A DNA stretch of 15,572 nt from Elusimicrobia bacterium RIFCSPLOWO2_01_FULL_64_13 (GCA_001800095.1 MGUT01000074.1:6179-21750), one strand, 5' to 3'. Positions 6,994 to 13,027 are shown, numbered from the stretch's first letter. The notes: a model not told the origin generated them from the sequence alone. Made by a program: numbers and translations.

Positions 6994-7940
6994 GATTCCC
7001 CCCCGCCCGACTCGAGGGACTCATAGGCCTTGAGTATCCGCTTCACCAGCTCGTGGCGGACGATGTCCGCCTCGGAGAAGGAGACGATGCTGATGCCGGG
7101 CTGGTCCTTGAGGATCTTGAGGCACTGCACGAAACCGGATTTCTGCTTGAACTCCAGGTCGATCTGGGTGACGTCCCCCGTGATCACCATCTTCGACTTC
7201 ATCCCCATGCGGGTCAGGAACATCTTCATCTGTTCAGGCGTGGTGTTCTGGGCCTCGTCCAGGATGACGAAGGCGTTCTCGAGCGTCCGCCCGCGCATGT
7301 AGGCGAGCGGACAGATCTCGACGGTCTCGTCCTCGCGGTAGATGCGGAACCGCTCCGCGCCCAAAAGGACGTAGAACGCGTCGTAGAGGGGGCGCAGGTA
7401 GGGGTTCACCTTCTCATAGAAATCGCCCGGCAGGAACCCGAGTTTTTCCCCCGCTTCGACCACCGGGCGCGTCAGGACGATCCGGCCGGCCCGCCCGGAA
7501 TGGAGGTGGGCCAGGGCGCAGGCCACGGCCAGGAAAGTCTTGCCGGTCCCGGCGGGCCCCACGGCCATCGTCATGTCGCTGGAATTGACGACTTCGACGT
7601 AATGGCGCTGCTGTTCCGACTGCGGGCGGATGAGCTTCCCCGCCGCGGTCCTGAAGGTGAACGCGTCATCGGCGGGATGCGCCGCTCCGGGGTAGAGGAC
7701 GGGCCGCCGGGGAAGGGACGCGTCCGCGAACCGGCCGGAACGGATGCGTTTCTGCAGGTCCTCCAGGTAGGAGATGGCCTGGTCCACCTTGCGGGCGTTC
7801 CCCCGCACCGCCAGGGTGGAAGAGCGCGCGAAGATCTGGACCCCCAGGCGTTTTTCCAGCTCGCGGAGGTTCGTGTCCTGCTCGCCGCAGAGGAGGAGCG
7901 TCTCTTCGATGTCCCCGAGGGTGATGCGCTTCGTGACCAT
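6990..7940 (-). CDS. phoH: PhoH-family ATPase / RNA helicase-like protein
   Basis: A 316-residue PhoH-like protein (YbeZ type), usual length about 320. Residues 1-70 form the N-terminal KH-like region. Residues about 100-310 are the P-loop ATPase core with Walker A GPAGTGKT (128-135), the TRPVVEAGEKLGFLPGD signature (157-173) and Walker B VILDEAQNTTPEQMKMFLTR (225-244). YbeZ proteins are thought to work with YbeY on ribosomal RNA, which fits ybeY two genes downstream. The frame is open to 8066, but that lies over LysM-2. The ATG at 7940 is 14 bases after the LysM-2 stop and gives the normal N terminus; no good Shine-Dalgarno precedes it. Its stop overlaps the start of the HD hydrolase gene. 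Confidence 0.94.
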   Translation of the reverse strand: MVTKRITLGDIEETLLLCGEQDTNLRELEKRLGVQIFARSSTLAVRGNARKVDQAISYLEDLQKRIRSGRFADASLPRRPVLYPGAAHPADDAFTFRTAAGKLIRPQSEQQRHYVEVVNSSDMTMAVGPAGTGKTFLAVACALAHLHSGRAGRIVLTRPVVEAGEKLGFLPGDFYEKVNPYLRPLYDAFYVLLGAERFRIYREDETVEICPLAYMRGRTLENAFVILDEAQNTTPEQMKMFLTRMGMKSKMVITGDVTQIDLEFKQKSGFVQCLKILKDQPGISIVSFSEADIVRHELVKRILKAYESLESGGGES

Positions 7941-7954
7941 GCGCCGCGATCCGG

Positions 7955-8434
7955 CTATTGGGCCGCGGGGTCGGCGGGAGGGATGACGATCTCCTGCTTG
8001 GGGAAGATCAGGTCGGGGTCCAGGATGGAATTGCGGTTGGCCAGGTATATCTTCTTCCATTTCCACGGGTCGCCGTAGAAGCGGTCGGCCAGGGACCAGA
8101 GGCTGTCCCGCGTCTCCTGCCAGATCCAGACCGTGTGCCGGGAGGAGCCGTCGGGAACGGCCGGGGGCTTCTCCTCCACGATGGTCTCGGCCGGCAGTTC
8201 CTGCTGGACGGTCTCCGGGACCGGCTCCGGCGCGGAAGGGGCCGTCCCTTGTTCAGGCGCCGGCGCCGCCGATTCGTCCTCCGCCGGCTCGATGCGGGAG
8301 GGCGTTTCGACCTGCGATTCCGTCGGGACCGCCTCGGCGGGTTGCTTGCCCTGGGAATGAACGGCGGGGTCCAACGAAAGGATGGAGGCGCCGATGAGGA
8401 ACGCGGACAAGACCTTCCCTCGGGGTGGTGTCAT
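7955..8434 (-). CDS. Exported protein with C-terminal LysM domain (LysM-2)
   Basis: A 159-residue exported protein. Residues 1-27 are a signal peptide (basic MTPPRGK, core VLSAFLIGASILSL, likely cut near VHS-QG). Residues 28-98 are a Pro/Glu/Ala-rich, low-complexity spacer. Residues about 100-152 are a LysM domain (SLWSLADRFYGDPWKW, LDPDLIFPKQEIVIP), expected to bind peptidoglycan. The domain closely resembles that of LysM-1 but sits at the C terminus instead of the N terminus. The gene is first in the LysM-phoH-HD hydrolase-ybeY unit. Its ATG at 8434 is eight bases from a -10 box, so the mRNA is predicted to be leaderless, and no Shine-Dalgarno fits. Why a wall-binding protein leads an rRNA-processing operon is unclear. 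Confidence 0.85.
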   Translation of the reverse strand: MTPPRGKVLSAFLIGASILSLDPAVHSQGKQPAEAVPTESQVETPSRIEPAEDESAAPAPEQGTAPSAPEPVPETVQQELPAETIVEEKPPAVPDGSSRHTVWIWQETRDSLWSLADRFYGDPWKWKKIYLANRNSILDPDLIFPKQEIVIPPADPAAQ

Positions 8435-8442
8435 CGAATATC

Positions 8443-8471
8443 AATATAGCGGTTTCACCCCGCGATGTCAA
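8443..8471 (-). promoter_or_regulatory. Strong sigma70-type promoter of LysM-2/phoH unit
   Basis: On the minus strand, a perfect TTGACA (8471-8466), a 17-base spacer and TATATT (8448-8443, 5/6). Eight bases separate the -10 box from the ATG at 8434, so the first transcribed base should be at or within about two bases of the start codon. It is divergent from the promoter at 8505-8533. Confidence 0.75.
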
Positions 8472-8479
8472 CCGCGCCG

Positions 8480-8494
8480 CCGCCTGCGAGGCGG
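8480..8494. repeat. Inverted repeat between divergent promoters, possible operator
   Basis: CCGCCT-GCG-AGGCGG, a perfect six-base inverted repeat with a three-base centre. It sits midway between the two divergent -35 boxes, eight bases from the LysM-2 box and ten from the response-regulator box. A dimeric regulator could bind here and control both directions. The site is GC-rich and short, so chance is a real alternative. Confidence 0.3.
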
Positions 8495-8504
8495 GAACGG
8501 CAAC

Positions 8505-8533
8505 TTGTCAAAAAGAAGTTCCTCTGCTATAAT
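8505..8533 (+). promoter_or_regulatory. Strong sigma70-type promoter of first response regulator
   Basis: TTGTCA (8505-8510, 5/6), a 17-base spacer and a perfect TATAAT (8528-8533). Nine bases separate the -10 box from the ATG at 8543, so transcription probably starts at 8540-8543 and the mRNA is leaderless or carries up to three extra bases. Confidence 0.78.
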
Positions 8534-8542
8534 TCGAGCGTT

Positions 8543-8947
8543 ATGCCGCCCAAGAAAAGACCGCCCGCGAAGAAAATCTACGTGGTCGAGGACGATCCCA
8601 TCATCCTCGATTACCTGGAAACGGTGCTGAAAAGCCTGAAATACAAGGTCTCAAGCTCCCAGAGCGGGGAAGGGGCCCTGGAAGGGATCGCCCGGAACGG
8701 TTCGGACCTGGTGCTCCTGGACGTGATGCTCCCGGACGTGGACGGCATCACCCTCTGCCGGCACCTGCGCCAGGACCGGAGGACCAGGGACATCCCCGTG
8801 ATCATGCTCACCTGCCTGACGGATTCCAGCACCATCCGCAACGCCTACGCTCACGGGGCGGTGGACTTCATCCCCAAACCCTTCAGCCAGGCCATCCTCA
8901 AGGAAAAAATAAAAAAAGCCCTCCTCACCAAACATCCCGTCTCCTGA
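8543..8947 (+). CDS. Stand-alone response regulator receiver protein (RR-1)
   Basis: A 134-residue CheY-like protein made only of a receiver domain. The acidic pocket is E16/D17/D18 (YVVEDDP), the phospho-acceptor is D60 in LLLDVMLPDVDG, the switch Thr is T90 (MLTC) and the conserved Lys is K112 in PKPF, so it should be phosphorylated by a histidine kinase. A basic N-terminal tail (PPKKRPPAKK) precedes the domain. No DNA-binding or enzymatic output domain follows, so it would signal by protein contact, and no kinase is encoded in the window. The frame is open to 8465, but ATG 8543 matches the domain start and lies just after the promoter, whereas the upstream ATG would precede the transcription start. 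No Shine-Dalgarno is possible on the predicted leaderless mRNA. Confidence 0.92.
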   Translation: MPPKKRPPAKKIYVVEDDPIILDYLETVLKSLKYKVSSSQSGEGALEGIARNGSDLVLLDVMLPDVDGITLCRHLRQDRRTRDIPVIMLTCLTDSSTIRNAYAHGAVDFIPKPFSQAILKEKIKKALLTKHPVS

Positions 8948-8949
8948 AC

Positions 8950-8978
8950 TTGCACAAACCCTGGGAATTTGGCATGAT
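8950..8978 (+). promoter_or_regulatory. Possible promoter of second response regulator
   Basis: TTGCAC (8950-8955, 4/6), a 17-base spacer and CATGAT (8973-8978, 4/6) preceded by TGG, an extended -10 element. The predicted start near 8985 would give a leader of about 45 bases that contains the hairpin at 8983-9016. The first box begins just after the RR-1 stop. Confidence 0.4.
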
Positions 8979-8982
8979 GAAT

Positions 8983-9016
8983 GCCGCCCGCCCGCCTGAA
9001 GTGCGGCGGGCGCGGC
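8983..9016 (+). other. GC-rich hairpin in RR-2 leader
   Basis: GCCGC (8983-8987) pairs with GCGGC (9012-9016) and GCCCGCC (8990-8996) pairs with GGCGGGC (9005-9011), with a two-base CC bulge and an eight-base loop TGAAGTGC. It ends 12 bases before the RR-2 ATG. No T tract follows, so it does not look like an intrinsic terminator. It could stabilise the mRNA end or set the RR-2 to RR-1 ratio. Confidence 0.5.
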
Positions 9017-9028
9017 ACCCTGGCACTT

Positions 9029-9406
9029 ATGAAAGGCAAAAAGCGCATCCTCATCGTCGAAGACGACTACGAAACGGGTTTCCTGCTCACGGAGCTCCTC
9101 AAGCTCCATAATTTCGATCCCCTCTGGGCCAAGGACGGCGCCGAAGGCATCGAGATGGTCGAGAAAGAAATGCCCGACATGATCCTCCTTGACATCATGC
9201 TCCCCAAGGTCTCCGGGACCGAAGTGCTTTCCGTCCTCAAATCCAGGCCCCGGGTGAAGGAGATCCCGGTCCTCATGTGCACCATTCTGAACAAGCTCAA
9301 CGAAGTGGAGAAATGCTACGAGCTGGGCGCTTCGGGCTACATCACCAAGCCCTACGACCCCAAGCGGGTGATCGACAAGGTCCGATCCATCTTCGAAGCC
9401 TCCTGA
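9029..9406 (+). CDS. Stand-alone response regulator receiver protein (RR-2)
   Basis: A 125-residue single receiver domain. Residues ILIVEDD (E11/D12/D13) form the acidic pocket, D55 in LLDIMLPKVSG is the phospho-acceptor, T85 (MCT) the switch Thr and K107 in TKPY the conserved Lys. All phosphorylation residues are present and there is no output domain. It is clearly related to, but diverged from, RR-1, 81 bases upstream; a second stand-alone receiver suggests a phosphorelay or two adaptor proteins under one kinase elsewhere. ATG 8981 in the same frame would add 16 Gly/Arg/Pro-rich residues encoded by the hairpin, so ATG 9029, right before the KKRILIVEDD strand, is preferred. No Shine-Dalgarno is visible. 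Confidence 0.92.
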   Translation: MKGKKRILIVEDDYETGFLLTELLKLHNFDPLWAKDGAEGIEMVEKEMPDMILLDIMLPKVSGTEVLSVLKSRPRVKEIPVLMCTILNKLNEVEKCYELGASGYITKPYDPKRVIDKVRSIFEAS

Positions 9407-9438
9407 CCCCGCATTCCCCCTCACCCCGTCCCTCTCCC

Positions 9439-9467
9439 TTCCCACCGCGCGATTAATTCTGTATAAT
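9439..9467 (+). promoter_or_regulatory. Sigma70-type promoter of the dedA operon
   Basis: TTCCCA (9439-9444, 4/6), a 17-base spacer and a perfect TATAAT (9462-9467). The -10 box is 11 bases from the ATG at 9479, so the leader would be only about four to six bases, too short for a Shine-Dalgarno. It lies at the end of a pyrimidine-rich gap of 72 bases. Confidence 0.65.
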
Positions 9468-9478
9468 CTGATCTCCTC

Positions 9479-10123
9479 ATGGTAGAATCCCTCACGCTAT
9501 GGATCATGCAGCTCCTCCGCGACCACGGAGCGGTCAGCGTTTTCGTCGGCGTCATCATCGAATCCATCATCGTCCCCATCCCGTCCCCTCTCATCATCAT
9601 GGGGGCCGGGGCCATCCTCATCGACTCGTCGATCCCGGCCTGGCGGGCCCTGGGGCCGATCCTGCTTTTGATCGTCCTCCCCGGGTCGGCGGCCTCGACG
9701 CTCGGGGCCTACCTGACCTACGGCGTCGCCTACTGGGGCGGGAAGCCCCTCATCGACAGGCTCCACAGGTTCCTCGGGTTCGATTGGAAGGACATCGTGG
9801 CCATGGAAGAACGCTTCCTGGCCGGCAGGGTCGGCCTGACGATCTTCTCCCTGCGGGCCCTGCCCATCGTCCCGCTTTCGCTGATCTCGGCCGCCGCCGG
9901 CGCCCTGCGCATGCCGGTCTCCCAGTTCACTCTCTGGACCTATCTGGGGTCGGTGCCGCGCTGCCTTTTCCTGGCGTACCTGGGCTGGTTCACGCGCGAC
10001 ACCTATGTCCTGCTCGCGCGCCGGTTCGATCTCATGGAGGGGATCGTTTCGGGGCTGATCGTATTGTCCTCTGGGGCGCTCGTCCTCTGGCTGCGGTTCC
10101 GCCTCTCCCGCGCGGGGGATTAG
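9479..10123 (+). CDS. DedA-family (SNARE-associated/VTT) membrane protein
   Basis: A 214-residue DedA-type protein, normal for a family of about 200-220. DedA proteins are inner-membrane proteins with re-entrant loops, and several act as lipid (undecaprenyl- or aminophospholipid-) flippases. Visible hallmarks are E29 in IIESIIVPIPSP (first half-loop), the G-rich segment PGSAASTLGAYLTYGVAYWGG at about 68-88, the FxxR-xLP motif (R126, P129) and the following SAAAGALRMP at 137-146. Five to six hydrophobic segments are evident. Substrate cannot be told from sequence. It is first in a run with the CNNM-like protein, AI-2E-family permease and lipoprotein (10-base gap, then overlaps). Confidence 0.88.
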   Translation: MVESLTLWIMQLLRDHGAVSVFVGVIIESIIVPIPSPLIIMGAGAILIDSSIPAWRALGPILLLIVLPGSAASTLGAYLTYGVAYWGGKPLIDRLHRFLGFDWKDIVAMEERFLAGRVGLTIFSLRALPIVPLSLISAAAGALRMPVSQFTLWTYLGSVPRCLFLAYLGWFTRDTYVLLARRFDLMEGIVSGLIVLSSGALVLWLRFRLSRAGD

Positions 10124-10133
10124 CGTAGGGGAT

Positions 10134-11186
10134 ATGGAAACCGTATGGATTGAAGTCCTTTTCATCCTTCTCCTGATCCTGATGAACGGATTTTTTTCAG
10201 GGTCCGAGATCGCCGTGGTCTCTTCCCGGAGAAGCCGCGTCAGCCAATTGGAAAAAGACGGCAAGCTGGGGGCCCGCATCGTCGCCGGCTGGCTCAAGGA
10301 ACCGGAAGAATTCCTGGCCACGGTGCAGATCATGGTGACCCTGGTCGGCGCCCTGGCCTCCGCCGTGGGCGGGGCGGCGGCCGTGGTGTTCCTGACGCCC
10401 CGCCTCGACCGCCTGCCCTTCCTCTCGGGAGGATGGTCCCAGATCGCCGCGATCGGGATCGTGGTCCTGCCCATCACCTATCTCTCTCTCGTGGTGGGGG
10501 AGCTCGTCCCCAAGTCGCTCGCGCTTGCCTACCGGGAAAGAATCGCCGTGATCGTGGCCCTGCCCATCAGCGCCCTCTCCAAGATAGCGCGCCCCCTCGT
10601 CTCCCTGCTGACGCTCTCCACCCGGTCCGTCCTGTTCCTCCTGGGGCGCAGGGACATGCCCAAGGAGATGTTCGCCACGGAAGAGGACATCCGTTTCCTC
10701 ATCAAGGAGGGAGGCATCCTCGGGAACTTCGACGCCACCGAACAGCAGATGATCCCGAAGATATTTGATTTTTCCGAGCTGAAGGTCCGCGAAGTCATGA
10801 TCCCGCGCGAACAGATCACGGCCATCAACGTCAACACCCCGAGGGAGCTCCTCGTGACCCGCGTGGCCGAGGAGGGTTTCACCCGCCTGCCGGTCTACCA
10901 GGGGACCCTGGACCGGATCATCGGGATCCTGCACATGAAGGACCTGATCCACATCATCAACCTCGGGCGCATCATCATACTCCAGGACCTGGTCCGGCCC
11001 GCGGTCTTCGTCCATGAGACCACCCTCGCCAAGGACCTTTTGAAGCTTTTCCAGAAACAGCGCCTGCACCTGGCCATCGTCCAGGACCCGAACGGCAGGA
11101 CCCTGGGGCTGGTCACCATCGAGGACCTGATCGAGCGCATCGTGGGCGACATCCGCGACGAGCACGACGTTTCGGAGAACCCGTGA
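10134..11186 (+). CDS. CNNM/DUF21 and CBS-pair membrane protein without CorC_HlyC domain
   Basis: A 350-residue member of the CNNM/CorB-CorC group, linked in other species to magnesium or other divalent cation efflux. Residues about 5-170 are the DUF21 transmembrane domain: NGFFSGSEIAVVSSRRSR (18-35), a membrane core, and the VGELVPKSLALAYRERIAV stretch (121-139). Residues about 217-275 and 285-340 are two CBS modules (REVMIPREQITAI; LGLVTIEDLIERIVGDIRDE), which bind adenine nucleotides. The protein stops ten residues after the second CBS, so the C-terminal CorC_HlyC domain of full-length relatives is absent. AGGGG lies two bases before the ATG, an unusually close Shine-Dalgarno. Its stop overlaps the next gene's GTG start as GTGA. 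Confidence 0.92.
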   Translation: METVWIEVLFILLLILMNGFFSGSEIAVVSSRRSRVSQLEKDGKLGARIVAGWLKEPEEFLATVQIMVTLVGALASAVGGAAAVVFLTPRLDRLPFLSGGWSQIAAIGIVVLPITYLSLVVGELVPKSLALAYRERIAVIVALPISALSKIARPLVSLLTLSTRSVLFLLGRRDMPKEMFATEEDIRFLIKEGGILGNFDATEQQMIPKIFDFSELKVREVMIPREQITAINVNTPRELLVTRVAEEGFTRLPVYQGTLDRIIGILHMKDLIHIINLGRIIILQDLVRPAVFVHETTLAKDLLKLFQKQRLHLAIVQDPNGRTLGLVTIEDLIERIVGDIRDEHDVSENP

Positions 11187-12301
11187 AGCGGGAACAGCTC
11201 TTCCGGTACTTCTCCCTGGCCGCGCTGGTCTTCCTGCTCTACCAGACCCTTCTGATCCTTTCCCCCTTCTTCACCGGCATCCTGGGGGCCGTGGTCCTGA
11301 CGCTCATCTTCTTCCCCATGCACCGGCTCGTGCACAGGATGTTCCGGTCCCTGCCGAAGCGCCGGGGCGCGGCGGCGGCCATATCCACCGCGCTCGCCGT
11401 CCTCCTAATCGTGGTCCCGTTCATATTCTGCACCTGGCTCCTGACCAAGGAGATGAAGCTCGTCTACCCCGCTGTCGAGCGGTTCGGGAGCCAGCTCGAG
11501 GCCTGGAGGCAGGGGGGGTCCGTCACCGGAGCCCCGTGGATGTTGGCCCTGGAATCCCGGGTTCAGTCCCTCTTGAACCTGGCGCAGACCGACCTGCGCG
11601 AGACCGTGATCGAGGCGGGGGATTTCGTCCTGAAGTTCCTGGCGTCCTTGGGCAAGGGGCTTCCGAAGAATATCTTCATCCTCGCCATCAACCTGTTCGT
11701 CATGGTCCTGACGCTTTTCTTCCTTTTCCGCGACGGACAGACCCTGCTCAAAAAGATCAAGGACCTCCTTCCCATGGAGACCAAGCACAAGGAACACCTG
11801 GCCGACCTGTTCTACGTCACGGTCACGGCCGTGGTGCGGGGCGTTTTCATCGTGGCCGTGACCCAGGGAGGCCTGGCCGGATTCGCTTTCATCGCCGCGG
11901 GAGTGCCTTCCCCCATCGTCCTGGGTTTCCTGACGGCCATCACGGCCCTCGTCCCCCTCGTGGGGGCCGCGGCCGTGTGGCTCCCCGTGTCCCTCTATTA
12001 TCTCCTGGCCGGCGCGTCGGGCAAGGGGCTGTTCCTTCTCCTTTGGGGCACGCTCGTGATCAGTTTGGCCGACAATTTCCTCCGACCCATCCTGATAGGG
12101 AGCAAGACCCGCCTTCCGTTCCTGTTCCTCTTTTTCGGCATATTGGGCGGAGTGAAGATCTACGGCCCCATGGGTTTATTCCTGGGCCCGCTGGTCGTGG
12201 CCCTCGTGATCGCCTTTCTGAAGATCTACAGGGAAGAGTACCAGAAGGAGCCGAATGAACCCTTACCCCAATCCGCCCCCCCGGACAGCCCGTCAGGATG
12301 A
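11183..12301 (+). CDS. AI-2E transporter family (PerM/YdiK-like) permease
   Basis: A 372-residue polytopic inner-membrane protein of the AI-2E transporter family, about the usual 350-370. Members include TqsA and YdiK plus proteins tied to Na+/H+ or pH response; the substrate here cannot be predicted. The pattern of paired N-terminal helices (residues about 10-50 and 60-90), a soluble stretch with predicted helices (about 90-155) and five or so C-terminal helices fits. Family motifs are FLFRDGQTLLKKIKDLLP and the PSPIVLGFLTAITALVPLVG segment near residue 250, then DNFLRPILIGSKTRLP, and FGILGGVKIYGPMGLFLGP. It starts at GTG 11183 inside the previous stop (GTGA) with GGAG seven bases upstream, and overlaps the next gene by ATGA. 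Confidence 0.9.
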   Translation: MKREQLFRYFSLAALVFLLYQTLLILSPFFTGILGAVVLTLIFFPMHRLVHRMFRSLPKRRGAAAAISTALAVLLIVVPFIFCTWLLTKEMKLVYPAVERFGSQLEAWRQGGSVTGAPWMLALESRVQSLLNLAQTDLRETVIEAGDFVLKFLASLGKGLPKNIFILAINLFVMVLTLFFLFRDGQTLLKKIKDLLPMETKHKEHLADLFYVTVTAVVRGVFIVAVTQGGLAGFAFIAAGVPSPIVLGFLTAITALVPLVGAAAVWLPVSLYYLLAGASGKGLFLLLWGTLVISLADNFLRPILIGSKTRLPFLFLFFGILGGVKIYGPMGLFLGPLVVALVIAFLKIYREEYQKEPNEPLPQSAPPDSPSG

Positions 12302-12909
12302 AATGCCTCTTTAGGAAGACATCCCTCCTCCCGCTCCTCTTCCTGGCCGCCTGCGCCTCCGGCCCCAAATACCTGGTCAAGGACTTCCGGCCTCCTTCCA
12401 AAGTGGCCGTCCTCCCTTTCTCCAACCTGACGAACGACGTCGGCGGTCCGGAAACGGTCAGGAAACTCCTCATAGAATTGCTGCCGTCCCGGGGCTACCT
12501 GCCCCTGGACGGGGAGACGGTGGACAACGTCCTAAGGGAGGAGTTCGGCATCACCGAGGGCGGCCAGTTAGGGAGCGTATCCAAAGAGGACCTGGGCAAG
12601 GCCCTGGGGGTGGACGGCCTCTTCTACGGGGATTTGCTCACCTTCATCGATATCCCCCTGGGGTTCGCCCGGCGAAGGTCCGTAAAGGCCAATTTGAAGC
12701 TTTTCAGGACCGATTCCGGCGAGCTCCTGTGGGAAGACGAAAAGGGCTGGACCAACCCCGAGATCCACCTCTCCGTAAAAGAGGCCAGAGACGCCGTCAT
12801 CCGCCAGGTGGCCGAGCGCCAGATTGAAAAGATGCGGGGAACATTCCTCAAGGAAGAGTCCCTGGTCATGCTCCGTCTCGCCCTCAAGAACCTGCCTCTA
12901 GCCCGTTAG
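12298..12909 (+). CDS. GNA1162-like (DUF799-type) lipoprotein
   Basis: A 203-residue predicted outer- or inner-membrane lipoprotein. Residues 1-18 are a signal peptide ending in a lipobox, LAAC, so C19 would be lipidated. The mature part has VAVLPFSNLTNDVGGPETVR, LLIELLPSRGY, then ALGVDGLFYGDLLTF and a beta-strand region LKLFRTDSGELLWEDEKGW. This matches the general pattern of GNA1162/DUF799 lipoproteins, which have a fold like the periplasmic parts of the TolB/CsgG-type envelope proteins, although the assignment to DUF799 is from memory and not certain. It begins with ATG inside the previous stop (ATGA) and shares the dedA operon. It ends 54 bases before the next predicted -10 box; no terminator hairpin is visible after it. 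Confidence 0.78.
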   Translation: MKCLFRKTSLLPLLFLAACASGPKYLVKDFRPPSKVAVLPFSNLTNDVGGPETVRKLLIELLPSRGYLPLDGETVDNVLREEFGITEGGQLGSVSKEDLGKALGVDGLFYGDLLTFIDIPLGFARRRSVKANLKLFRTDSGELLWEDEKGWTNPEIHLSVKEARDAVIRQVAERQIEKMRGTFLKEESLVMLRLALKNLPLAR

Positions 12910-12962
12910 AAAAATTGTTACATTTTAGTTACCGTTTATTGAGGCCAAAGCACCCCCTCCTT

Positions 12963-12971
12963 TGGTAGAAT
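12963..12971 (+). promoter_or_regulatory. Possible extended -10 promoter before the small gene
   Basis: TGG followed by TAGAAT (12966-12971, 5/6) is an extended -10 element. A TTGAGG at 12939-12944 is 21 bases away, too far for a standard -35. A start near 12978 would give a leader of about 60 bases holding the hairpin at 12991-13010 and the ribosome site at 13028. Confidence 0.4.
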
Positions 12972-12990
12972 AATAGCGTAAGAAGGGCAA

Positions 12991-13010
12991 GGTCTAGGCC
13001 CCCCTAGATC
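12991..13010 (+). other. Leader hairpin or operator palindrome
   Basis: GGTCTAGG (12991-12998) can pair with CCTAGATC (13003-13010) around a four-base CCCC loop, eight pairs with one G-U. In DNA it contains the perfect inverted repeat TCTAGG/CCTAGA. No T run follows, so it is not a terminator. It lies in the predicted 5' leader of the small gene and M23 peptidase, about 20 bases before their ribosome site, and could act as a protein-binding site or an RNA control element. Confidence 0.45.
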
Positions 13011-13027
13011 CTGCGACTCTGCGTCAG

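Noticed and set aside
5450..7024. Minus-strand frame (524 codons) overlapping the HD hydrolase in another frame
   Set aside because: Pro/Arg/Gly-rich throughout and lacks membrane segments; the other frame carries the HD motifs and transmembrane helices.
8983..9016. Hairpin as a rho-independent terminator of RR-1
   Set aside because: No T run follows the stem, and the RR-2 ATG begins 12 bases later.
9497..11165. Two minus-strand frames of more than 300 codons (9497-10477, 10197-11165) antisense to dedA and the CNNM gene
   Set aside because: Compositionally biased shadows of genes with clear family motifs.
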